The position numbers were made by a program, and so were the translations under genes. 64,000 nt of DNA from Bacteroides intestinalis (GTDB lineage Bacteria; Bacteroidota; Bacteroidia; Bacteroidales; Bacteroidaceae). Positions 1-6,866 of this stretch are shown piece after piece; position 1 is the first letter of the stretch; every line of letters begins with the position of its first letter. The stretch is taken from assembly GCF_902364365.1 (NCBI RefSeq), contig NZ_CABJDN010000010.1, positions 214,506-278,505 on the forward strand, given 5' to 3'. The notes below the pieces were generated by a model that searched no databases, had not been told where the DNA came from, and saw only the letters and a program-made list of their open reading frames with translations.

Positions 1-1
1 C

Positions 2-907
2 TCATGGCAGAAAAAGAAAAACAGGATTATTCTGCACTATTATGGAAATACCTCACAACCGTCATTATACGATCTGATCTCCCCCACCAACAACAGCGAT
101 CCGCTCAACATCACGCGAAGCAATCCCAATCTGAAACCTACTTACAATCAATCCGTCCGACTGGAAGCACAGAATACAAAGCAAGGCATCTTTGCCACAC
201 TGAACTGGAACAACAGAATCAACAGCCAGACCCGTGCAGTGACCTACAACCAGCAGACAGGCGGGCGTGAAACCTATCCGGTCAATATCAACGGCAACTG
301 GAACATGAACGGTGTACTTCGATATCAGAAGCGCATCAAAAGCTTTAGCCTGAATGCCAATGCCGGAGGCTCTTTTGCGCAAGATGTCAGCCTCATCAAC
401 GAAAACCAGACCGAACAACCGGAGCGTAGCACCACTCACAACACCGGGATAAACACTGACCTCCGCCTATCCTATCAGCCTAAATGGGGAAACTTCGACC
501 TGAACGGAAGATGGAATTTTCAACATTCTGCCAACTCGCTTCTCGAAACAGATACTTACACCCGTAATTATGCTTTCGGAATAAACGCCTTTGCCGATTT
601 ACCGAAAAGTATACAGCTGAGAACTGATGCGAATTATTCTTTCCGAAACGGTACGAACATAAAGAAGGGCGAAGATGACCAATTTGTATGGAATGCAAGT
701 ATCACATGGCGTTTCCTGAAAAAGAAGCAAGCCGAGGTATCAGCCAACTGGGTGGATATACTCAGCCAACAAAAGAGTTATTACCGCAGCACTATGGCAG
801 ATGGCTTTTACGAGAGCCATACTCAACAGATAGGCAGTTATTTCATCGTCTCTGTGAAATACCGTTTTAACCAGCCTCTCCGCAAAAAGTCTGTGTCTCC
901 TCAGTAG
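2..907 (+). CDS. Outer-membrane beta-barrel protein, 3' part only
   Basis: The reading frame is open from the first bases of the window, so the start lies upstream and only about 301 C-terminal codons are present. The protein alternates short aromatic-ended strands with polar turns (for example NLKPTYNQSVRLEAQ and YNFRFNQP-like ends), and finishes in a strand of the form FIVSVKYRFN, as expected of an outer-membrane barrel. The text resembles the outer membrane beta-barrel family related to TonB-dependent receptors (OMP_b-brl_3 type) more than classical SusC. That family usually has an N-terminal carboxypeptidase-regulatory-like domain, which would lie off the window. Its last 41 bases overlap the 3' end of the convergent AraC gene. 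The family call is moderately sure; the substrate is unknown. Confidence 0.75.
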   Translation, partial: SWQKKKNRIILHYYGNTSQPSLYDLISPTNNSDPLNITRSNPNLKPTYNQSVRLEAQNTKQGIFATLNWNNRINSQTRAVTYNQQTGGRETYPVNINGNWNMNGVLRYQKRIKSFSLNANAGGSFAQDVSLINENQTEQPERSTTHNTGINTDLRLSYQPKWGNFDLNGRWNFQHSANSLLETDTYTRNYAFGINAFADLPKSIQLRTDANYSFRNGTNIKKGEDDQFVWNASITWRFLKKKQAEVSANWVDILSQQKSYYRSTMADGFYESHTQQIGSYFIVSVKYRFNQPLRKKSVSPQ

Positions 908-1751
908 AAGCAGACTGCACCGAACGAAGCCCACGGGGAGAAGAGCCGAAATATTTCTTACAGTAGTTAGAAAAATGAGGCAAAGATTCGAAACCATATT
1001 TATAACAGATTTCGGAGATAGTGGCGTCCGTATACCGAAGTTCATAAGCTATGCTCTCTTTACGTTTCTCCATCATCCACTCATAAACAGGTTTATGGAA
1101 TACAGAGTTGAAAATGCGCCGGAAGGTGGTAGTGGTGTAGCCACCTAATTGGGCTAATTCTTCCACAGTCTTCACCTTCATATGATTCTGTAAAACAAAA
1201 TACTCAAAGCTGGACGTATATCTGGAAAGTGAATGCACCAGCATAGAAAGGTCATAATCAGAATAATATTGTCCCAGAATAAAAGCAAGTTCTTTCCGTT
1301 TAAGAGAAAGCAATTCCCGGCAAATCTTCTCTTCTACCAAATAAGCTTTTGAAGCACTCAAAAAGAAATTCAATTCATTAGTAATTTTCAAAGGCGTGAA
1401 TATAAGAGGAGGAGTTATATCATTCATTATATGTTTATAGCGTTCCTCGCAAAACAATTCCGGCTGATTGAAGCGATAACAAACACATTCCACATCGGTC
1501 AGAGCGAGAATCTCATACTTTGAACCGATAGCCTGAAGAATAAACTCACCGGCATGCAGCACAGTACCTGCATACTCCTGACTGTTGACAAGAGCTTCTC
1601 CTTCTAACAGAAAAATCATGATATTCTCTTCGCATTTTTGGGCAGGAAGGTGGAAACCTCTTGAATGAGAGGCATAAATGATAGCATTAGCCACAGCCTT
1701 AGGGCACTGCTGACACGATATGACCGCACCACATGCAGAGTAAGTTTGCAT
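867..1751 (-). CDS. AraC-family transcriptional regulator
   Basis: This 294-residue protein has an N-terminal half that looks like a cupin-type sensing domain and a C-terminal AraC DNA-binding domain (about residues 190-285). The two helix-turn-helix units are visible as VEELAQLGGYTTTTFRRIF and ISEICYKYGFESLPHFSNY, the second being the family signature. The N-terminus is odd in having three cysteines close together (CGAVISCQQC). The start is supported by a promoter 36 bases upstream. The 3' end runs 41 bases into the convergent barrel-protein gene. The target genes are not evident; neighbours on either side are possible. The family call is sure, the inducer unknown. Confidence 0.9.
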   Translation of the reverse strand: MQTYSACGAVISCQQCPKAVANAIIYASHSRGFHLPAQKCEENIMIFLLEGEALVNSQEYAGTVLHAGEFILQAIGSKYEILALTDVECVCYRFNQPELFCEERYKHIMNDITPPLIFTPLKITNELNFFLSASKAYLVEEKICRELLSLKRKELAFILGQYYSDYDLSMLVHSLSRYTSSFEYFVLQNHMKVKTVEELAQLGGYTTTTFRRIFNSVFHKPVYEWMMEKRKESIAYELRYTDATISEICYKYGFESLPHFSNYCKKYFGSSPRGLRSVQSASTEETQTFCGEAG

Positions 1752-1786
1752 TGTAGATTGAATGTTTTTTGTTTGTTATTGTGCGG

Positions 1787-1817
1787 CAAAAATAAGAATA
1801 TTATGGGAAGAAACAAA
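1787..1817 (-). promoter_or_regulatory. Bacteroides-type promoter of the AraC gene
   Basis: Read on the minus strand this is TTTG, a 19-nt spacer, then TATTTTTG, matching the Bacteroides primary sigma consensus at both boxes. It sits 36 bases before the AraC start. The -33 box lies inside the U-tract of the terminator that ends the upstream endonuclease-like gene. Confidence 0.6.
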
Positions 1818-1859
1818 AAAAGTCCCCAAAGACTTTACAAAATGTAAAGTCTTTGGGGA
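1811..1859 (-). terminator. Intrinsic terminator of the EEP-family gene
   Basis: A perfect 17-bp stem (1823-1839 with 1843-1859) closes on a 3-nt AAA loop. On the minus strand it is followed by a T-rich run from the A-tract at 1811-1822. It lies about 45 bases after the stop codon at 1904, so it ends that transcript just before the AraC promoter. Confidence 0.85.
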
Positions 1860-1903
1860 TAATTCTTCAATTTATTCAATAATGCTACAGCAAGCGCAGT
1901 CTT

Positions 1904-2974
1904 TTATAACGATTTCGAAGAAGCCTTATGAATCTTGAAAGTTGCAAGGTTCCCTTTGTGATCTGTAGGCCAAACACAGGAGGGGGTCAGGAACTTATCT
2001 TTGGAATCATTTTCTGTTATTATGCCTCTCACAACTGTTTCGGAAGGTCCTACCAATATGCAATTTTTCAATGAAAGAATCGAGTTCATCGGATAATAAT
2101 AAATAAAATCAATCCGGTCACGTTCATCGGCTTCGGGTGCCCAAGCTAATTTTTCCAGTTTAGCTTCTTCTGCAAGCTTATTTCCTGCAGGAAATGTGAA
2201 GCCGGGATATCGAACAGGATTAGGATATTTTTCACGATAACTATCCTTGAATCCAGCTTTATGAAGCATCATAGAACAATCCCAATGAATGACAGCCCCA
2301 TTGTGATCCCATAGATTTTTTGTGTCCGCCTGCCAGTCCAAATGGGAAGGCTCGTTGAAATCTCCTCCCATAATAACCGGACGTCCTTGTTTAATATCGG
2401 TTTGCACTTCTTCCACGAAAGCACGGATAGACTCATCTCTGAATGACAAACGATTGGCTTTCAGGACCTCGGACTCATCTGTTATAGGATTATCTATCTT
2501 TTTCCAGCTCGTGCCACTATATCCACGTGGCATATAACATTCATAATTCCGATAATCTAAATGGCAGGAATAAAAAGAAACCGGCTGCCCTTCGATTGTG
2601 GTTGTCATTTTCACCATAGCACGACTTTCATCACCCGGTACAATGCAGCATTTAGTCATGCTATCCGGTTTGAACTTACTTAAAATACCAATTGCCAGAT
2701 CGAAAGTCTCTCCATAATAATGCTTTCCCCTTTTCTTCAATTCCTCTATCACGTGTGGTATAAACCGCTTTCCATCTCTGACTTCACATAGGAAAACTAC
2801 ATCTGCATCCATCTGATCCAATACATCAATAATTCCTTGATCTCCATTAGGCACTTTAGCACCTCCATGCCACAGGTTTAATTGAAAAACTGTGAATGTA
2901 CTTTTTGCTTTTGCATTGCAGAGATTAACTGAACAAAACAGGTATAGTAATAATAATAGTAGATTCTTTTTCAT
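1904..2974 (-). CDS. Secreted endonuclease/exonuclease/phosphatase family protein
   Basis: The 356-residue protein starts with a signal peptide (MKKNLLLLLLYLFCSVNLCNA). The rest has the EEP fold motifs in order: FQLNLWHGG near residue 30, the metal-binding Glu in VVFLCEVRDG, MGGDFNEPSHLDW with the catalytic Asp-Asn pair near 200, RIDFIYYYP near 290, and a final WPTDHKGNLATF carrying the catalytic Asp-His. All key residues of this metal-dependent phosphoesterase fold are therefore present. Export suggests a periplasmic or surface role, cleaving a phosphodiester or phosphomonoester such as nucleic acid, inositol phosphate or a phospholipid head group. Which of these is not decidable from sequence. 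It is a single-gene transcript with its own promoter and terminator. Confidence 0.85.
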   Translation of the reverse strand: MKKNLLLLLLYLFCSVNLCNAKAKSTFTVFQLNLWHGGAKVPNGDQGIIDVLDQMDADVVFLCEVRDGKRFIPHVIEELKKRGKHYYGETFDLAIGILSKFKPDSMTKCCIVPGDESRAMVKMTTTIEGQPVSFYSCHLDYRNYECYMPRGYSGTSWKKIDNPITDESEVLKANRLSFRDESIRAFVEEVQTDIKQGRPVIMGGDFNEPSHLDWQADTKNLWDHNGAVIHWDCSMMLHKAGFKDSYREKYPNPVRYPGFTFPAGNKLAEEAKLEKLAWAPEADERDRIDFIYYYPMNSILSLKNCILVGPSETVVRGIITENDSKDKFLTPSCVWPTDHKGNLATFKIHKASSKSL

Positions 2975-3017
2975 TTCGTTAATGCATTCTATAACTTTGA
3001 TAAATTATAAGTTTATA

Positions 3018-3048
3018 CAAAAGTAGTACATTCTCTGTGCATTCCAAG
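3018..3048 (-). promoter_or_regulatory. Probable promoter of the EEP-family gene
   Basis: On the minus strand: CTTG (one mismatch to TTTG), 19 nt, TACTTTTG. The -7 box is 44 bases before the ATG at 2974. Confidence 0.5.
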
Positions 3049-3190
3049 CTGTTTATGTAGTTTTTGAGATTTCTTAGCCGGCTAATTCTTTTATCACTTT
3101 ATTTAGAAATATGGATGGTACAATTCTTAGTACGGGAGGAGTCTGATGATTATTTATACTTGCCCTGTTTCAAAGAGAATATATAAATAA

Positions 3191-3218
3191 AAAACTACGA
3201 GAAATATCCCGTAGTTTT
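3191..3218 (-). terminator. Terminator of the fimbrial operon
   Basis: A 9-bp stem (AAAACTACG at 3191-3199 with its complement at 3210-3218) has a 10-nt loop. On the minus strand it ends in a run of six T residues continuing into a T-rich stretch. It is 36 bases beyond the fimbrillin stop. Confidence 0.75.
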
Positions 3219-3254
3219 CTATTTATACAATATTTTGAAGAGTTCCTCTCTACT

Positions 3255-4211
3255 TTATTCAGCAGAACCAGATTCAGGAGTCTCATTTATGTCCTCAACA
3301 TTAGTATCAACAGTTACTTTTTCAGCTCCAACAGGTAATGTTAATGTATAGCGAATATTCTTTCCTATCTCCCATTTTGCTGATGTACCTAAAGTAACGG
3401 TTTTGGTATTATTAAAATAGATATGACCATCTTTCTCTGTCTTATATGTCACAGATATAGTCTTTGATGCTACAGACTGTGGTAACAACATTAAAGAACC
3501 ATCTGACGTATCTAAAGCATAGACGTTGTTGTCGCTGCCTTTAACAGGAGTTAAACTAATTGGATATGAATAATCAACTGCTGCCTCAGAACCAGCACTC
3601 CAACCTCCTTCATTAGTACCAAATGTATATGTAGCAGTTCCTCCTTCAACTCCATTGATTGTAATATTACTCACAGTATATGTGTATGCAGGATCTACCG
3701 GTTCATAAGAGAAGTTGATACGTGTAAGAATATGCTTAAAAGTAAGTTCCAATTTACCACCTGCAGGCACAGATGCCACACTTTTATGAGCTACTACCAA
3801 GTCCGTTTGTGCTCCTACAGCCCCTATTGCATAACTTAAGGTTGGATAACCAGCTTCAGGAGTGCTAAACTTATCCTTGAGAGTTGTAGGATAAGCAAAA
3901 AATTCCATATTTTCATCCAAAGGCCAATAAACATCCCCTGTTGTTTTCCAACTTCCTCGTCCACCTGTGTAGTCTTTATTCATGTAGGCAGTGCCAACTC
4001 CCGAACCTGCAATAGCTGAAACCTCAACAGTATAACCATTTACTGTAAAAGCAGTAAAATTATCATTATTAGTCACTGCCGCTCTCGTTGTCCCCTTTAC
4101 TGCCGTAGTAACATCAATTTTTGCCTTTTGGCCAACATTCTCAATCTCCTCATTCTGTGAGCAACCTACGATTGCCAACGCAGCAACTGCTGTTAATAAA
4201 ATCTTCTTCAT
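3255..4211 (-). CDS. Fimbrillin family lipoprotein
   Basis: This 318-residue protein starts with a lipoprotein signal (LLTAVAALAIVGCS, lipidated Cys at 17). It shows the Mfa-like/fimbrillin hallmarks: an early TTRAAV segment near residue 40, where fimbrillins are cut after Arg during assembly, a VYWPLDENMEFFAYPT motif, and KLELTFKHILTRINFSYEP. These proteins are structural or tip subunits of Bacteroidales type V fimbriae, exported as lipoproteins and polymerised at the surface by strand exchange. It is the last gene of a three-gene operon, 41 bases after the DUF5119 gene. Whether it is stalk or tip is not clear from sequence; the short adjacent operon suggests an accessory fimbria. Confidence 0.88.
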   Translation of the reverse strand: MKKILLTAVAALAIVGCSQNEEIENVGQKAKIDVTTAVKGTTRAAVTNNDNFTAFTVNGYTVEVSAIAGSGVGTAYMNKDYTGGRGSWKTTGDVYWPLDENMEFFAYPTTLKDKFSTPEAGYPTLSYAIGAVGAQTDLVVAHKSVASVPAGGKLELTFKHILTRINFSYEPVDPAYTYTVSNITINGVEGGTATYTFGTNEGGWSAGSEAAVDYSYPISLTPVKGSDNNVYALDTSDGSLMLLPQSVASKTISVTYKTEKDGHIYFNNTKTVTLGTSAKWEIGKNIRYTLTLPVGAEKVTVDTNVEDINETPESGSAE

Positions 4212-4252
4212 AATCGTTTGTTTTATAAGTTAATATTTTAATTTATTTACTT

Positions 4253-5212
4253 TCAATTTACAGGTAATTCCACATCCGTCTCATCATCCCAATCTCCTAC
4301 ATCACCACCCATGCCTCCGCCTCCACCGGGAGGAACTTCCACATCATCCACTTCTATTTCTTCATCAATCGGTATTTCAATATCCGTTGCCGGATCTCCT
4401 CCCCCCTCTTCAGGAGGAGTAGGCGGAGGAGATGGAGCAGTTACAGCAGCTGTTATGTCAACCTCTACTTCCTGAACCGTATTATCGACTTTTACAAGTA
4501 GTAATTTCATCGTTACCTCGCTGCCTGAACGTGTGCCTGTTGATTCCGACGTAAAAAAAGCAGAAAAGCTACCACGTATCACATCATCTCCTTTTCGGGC
4601 CTCTACATAAATTGGGGCAACACTTGCTGTACATGAACCACTGCTGATGTAATAAGAACCATTCATCCCGTCTACATTACAGATAATGCTTGCCACATTC
4701 TTCAATCCTTTCACCTTTATTTCAAAAGAATAGTTCTTGACTACCTGTTTCGGCTGAAACTCCATCAAAAGCATCTTCTCACTCTTTTCTATTCTCATAT
4801 CTTTCACACTTACTACATACAAAGGGTCCGGTGACCACACCATCGCTTCACTGGTACCAAGCCCTGTACACGGTCCGGTGTAAGCCTCAATCGTCTCAAA
4901 CGCCCCATCACCACGAATCAACACACTCTCCGTATTATAATTGTAAATCACCATGTCATAATATCCCGGTAGTACTTTCACCACTCCCCCCTCAACCGAG
5001 AGATAGCTCTCCACCTTTCTTCCTTCTTCGCTTTTCGGGTAGAAGATCACCCTCATTCCTTCGGGCAACTGCTCTGTCACCCCCTTCCAATTAAGCTTGA
5101 TCTGTACTCCGCTGACAGGATAATCGTCCAGTATATCTCTAAATTCACATCCCGCTAAAAGTACCGATAGCCCCAATAGAAGCAAAAGAAACATACATTT
5201 TGTACGCCGCAT
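4253..5212 (-). CDS. DUF5119 lipoprotein of the fimbrial cluster
   Basis: The 319-residue form starts at the ATG ending at 5212 and has a clear lipoprotein signal (LLLLLGLSVLLAGC). A longer start at 5242 would add ten residues and overlap the upstream gene. I prefer the shorter one because AAGGAGG lies 8 nt before it. The body (about residues 25-230) matches the DUF5119 type found beside fimbrillins, with YPKSEEG, VLPGYYDMVIYNYNTE and a CTGLGTSEAM segment. The last 70 residues are unusual: a proline and glycine run (PSPPPTPPEEGGG, PPGGGGGMGGD) mixed with many acidic residues. It probably anchors or caps the fimbria, as Mfa2/FimB-like proteins do, but that role is inferred from position. Confidence 0.8.
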   Translation of the reverse strand: MRRTKCMFLLLLLGLSVLLAGCEFRDILDDYPVSGVQIKLNWKGVTEQLPEGMRVIFYPKSEEGRKVESYLSVEGGVVKVLPGYYDMVIYNYNTESVLIRGDGAFETIEAYTGPCTGLGTSEAMVWSPDPLYVVSVKDMRIEKSEKMLLMEFQPKQVVKNYSFEIKVKGLKNVASIICNVDGMNGSYYISSGSCTASVAPIYVEARKGDDVIRGSFSAFFTSESTGTRSGSEVTMKLLLVKVDNTVQEVEVDITAAVTAPSPPPTPPEEGGGDPATDIEIPIDEEIEVDDVEVPPGGGGGMGGDVGDWDDETDVELPVN

Positions 5213-5214
5213 AG

Positions 5215-6183
5215 CTACCGCCTCCTTCCCTGAATGAGCCATACCAAAGAAACCTTGGCTTTCGTAGGCCCTATAAAATGATAGCGTCCGCTACTTGTCC
5301 ATATCAAATCACTTTCATAGGTAGTATATTTTCGGTATTCCGTCTCCAGATAGCCAATTCCCAAACTGAATTCAAGAGCCAGGTGCCGGGCCAGTCGATG
5401 ACTGTAACCATAAGTCAGTCCAGAAGCTGCATAATAGTTTCCCCGGTATCCTTTATCCTTATCAAACTGGAAGTCGTACACTCCCCCTTCAGCATATATT
5501 CCCAGAAAATGTCCTGTCAACCGTTCACGATTCTTGCGATTTCCAAGCCAGTAACGTACCTCAGCACCTCCCGAAAGAAACTGGTAACAGAAGCCGCGCT
5601 TGTTGTTCGACCACCAGGGACATTTATATTCCATATTCAAAGACCACCGCTGCCCTACGGGCAATTCCACCTCCACATTCGGAGCCAAAGCTAAATCATA
5701 AAGTATATTGTTCTTCAACGCAATCACTGTTCTACGCCGGGATTCTCTCTTACTTTCTGCCTCAACACACGGAGAAAAAGTCATTATTTCTATTTTTCCC
5801 TCCGGTAAAGCATCTACAGGCAATGCTAATGCAGCTATCGGCAAACTGACTTTCATCTCCCCTATCCGTTCTACCTTCCGGAATTGATGTTCCGACAAAT
5901 AAGCGTAAGGTTTTCCACCATCCAAATAGCGCAACAGCTTTATCAGTTTTTCAAAGTTCCCGAAGTGTCGCCGGATTAACGCCAGCACTTCTTCTTTATC
6001 CGGTACCTGCGGATCATTCATTACCCATTGGTATATTTTGCTCCAGGTTTCCGGTTGTAACATTCGGTCTGGCGGGTTGCAAATATCCTTCTTCGCTGCT
6101 AATCTTTCAGCTCGCATATCTCCTTTTCCTAATATCAAAAAAGAGAGTATTAAGAATATATATAAACCTGCGCGAACCTCCAT
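5215..6183 (-). CDS. DUF3575 domain protein, first gene of the fimbrial operon
   Basis: The 322-residue protein has an N-terminal hydrophobic signal segment (LYIFLILSFLILG) and a C-terminal barrel-like DUF3575 region from about residue 150, opening with ALKNNILYDLALAPNVEVE and continuing with WSLNMEYKCPWWSNNK. DUF3575 proteins are small outer-membrane-barrel-like proteins that recur at the head of fimbrillin operons. The N-terminal 140 residues are less typical and may be periplasmic. The stop codon sits two bases from the DUF5119 start, so translation is coupled. The role in fimbrial export or anchoring is inference. Confidence 0.8.
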   Translation of the reverse strand: MEVRAGLYIFLILSFLILGKGDMRAERLAAKKDICNPPDRMLQPETWSKIYQWVMNDPQVPDKEEVLALIRRHFGNFEKLIKLLRYLDGGKPYAYLSEHQFRKVERIGEMKVSLPIAALALPVDALPEGKIEIMTFSPCVEAESKRESRRRTVIALKNNILYDLALAPNVEVELPVGQRWSLNMEYKCPWWSNNKRGFCYQFLSGGAEVRYWLGNRKNRERLTGHFLGIYAEGGVYDFQFDKDKGYRGNYYAASGLTYGYSHRLARHLALEFSLGIGYLETEYRKYTTYESDLIWTSSGRYHFIGPTKAKVSLVWLIQGRRR

Positions 6184-6442
6184 AACTTTGCTTTGTATAT
6201 GACAAATGTATATCTAAAAAATTGAAAGAAATACGAAGATTACAACTCTTTTCAGGGGGTGGAAGCTTCTGTGAAACGAATGAAACAGATTTGCAACTTT
6301 GCAACATAAAAGAGGTCTCATGTTATTTGATAATCATTTAGCCACTATCATCCACTATATTGCCTCAAAAAGACAGTTCGTGTGCGAGAACAGTGAATAT
6401 CCGTGAAAGAATTATAAAAGGAATATCAAACGGAAGCAAATA

Positions 6443-6474
6443 TTTGGAAGAAACGGGGTGAGCTCTTACATTTG
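6443..6474 (+). promoter_or_regulatory. Bacteroides-type promoter of a short transcript
   Basis: TTTG (6443-6446), 20 nt, TACATTTG (6467-6474): an exact match to the consensus at both boxes and spacing. The expected start point is near 6481. Confidence 0.65.
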
Positions 6475-6480
6475 CAATGT

Positions 6481-6545
6481 GATTTTTTTCATAGTATTAG
6501 ATTTAAGGTTAACAAAGGTTGGAGTACAGCGGTACTCCTTTTTTT
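6481..6545 (+). ncRNA. Candidate ~65-nt small RNA
   Basis: A consensus promoter is followed after about 40 bases by a strong intrinsic terminator (stem GGAGTAC/GTACTCC, loop AGCG, then seven T). There is no start codon with a usable frame between them. The product would be a short stable RNA or a constitutively terminated leader for the ATPase gene 300 bases on. The core CATAGTATTAGATTTAAGG looks familiar to me as a recurring Bacteroides intergenic sequence, but I cannot confirm this. Confidence 0.45.
6521..6545 (+). terminator. Intrinsic terminator of the short transcript
   Basis: Perfect 7-bp stem 6521-6527 with 6532-6538, 4-nt loop, then T7. Confidence 0.8.
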
Positions 6546-6577
6546 ATACCCATACTTTCCGATACTACTCTTTCACC

Positions 6578-6621
6578 ATACCAACTCCGTGTCAAGTCCA
6601 TACCAAGTCCGTACCAAGTCC
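6578..6621. repeat. Four tandem 11-bp units
   Basis: Four contiguous 11-bp copies of the form RTACCAAGTCC (6578-6588, 6589-6599, 6600-6610, 6611-6621), with one to three differences between copies. The period is about one helical turn. Confidence 0.8.
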
Positions 6622-6694
6622 AAGTGTATAGACATGGAGCTAATACGGAGCAGACAGGGCTTTGACTATGTTCAGAAAATAAAAAGCAGAAAAA

Positions 6695-6728
6695 CAGACT
6701 GTTAGAAAAAACAGACTGTTAGAAAAAA
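6695..6728. repeat. Two tandem 17-bp units
   Basis: CAGACTGTTAGAAAAAA occurs twice head to tail (6695-6711 and 6712-6728). Confidence 0.85.
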
Positions 6729-6768
6729 CAAAAAGTTAGAACTACTATTATAGAAAAAAGCAGTTCTA

Positions 6769-6800
6769 TTTGGGTAGTTTCGTTATTCTCTGTATTTTTG
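6769..6800 (+). promoter_or_regulatory. Promoter of the DUF234 ATPase gene
   Basis: TTTG (6769-6772), 20 nt, TATTTTTG (6793-6800), exact consensus. It fixes transcription start near 6807 and rules out any translation start before that. Confidence 0.7.
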
Positions 6801-6823
6801 TTCCGTAATGGCCATTACGGAAC
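6800..6823. promoter_or_regulatory. 24-bp perfect palindrome over the transcription start, candidate operator
   Basis: GTTCCGTAATGG (6800-6811) is followed directly by its exact complement (6812-6823). A further near-copy of the right half, GTTACGGAACTG, lies at about 6829-6840. The element begins at the last base of the -7 box and covers the predicted start point, where a bound protein would block RNA polymerase. Confidence 0.6.
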
Positions 6824-6866
6824 TGACGGTTACGGAACTGTATTATATCTACGTAAACATTTGATT

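Larger units (their letters stand above)
6184..6866 (+). other. 683-base intergenic region before the DUF234 ATPase gene
   Basis: No convincing protein gene. It holds a minus-strand -7 box for the fimbrial operon (6203-6210, TACATTTG on that strand), a plus-strand promoter at once followed by a terminator, two short tandem repeats, and the ATPase promoter with a palindrome. A 77-codon open frame at 6472-6705 begins inside the first promoter and spans the terminator, so I do not call it. Confidence 0.7.

Noticed and set aside
6472..6705. 77-codon open frame before the ATPase gene
   Set aside because: It starts inside a consensus promoter and runs across a strong terminator and a tandem repeat; the protein has no recognisable feature.
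6798..6866. Longer N-terminus for the DUF234 ATPase from a TTG
   Set aside because: The start falls inside the -7 box and would be untranscribed; the family motif begins right after the ATG at 6867.
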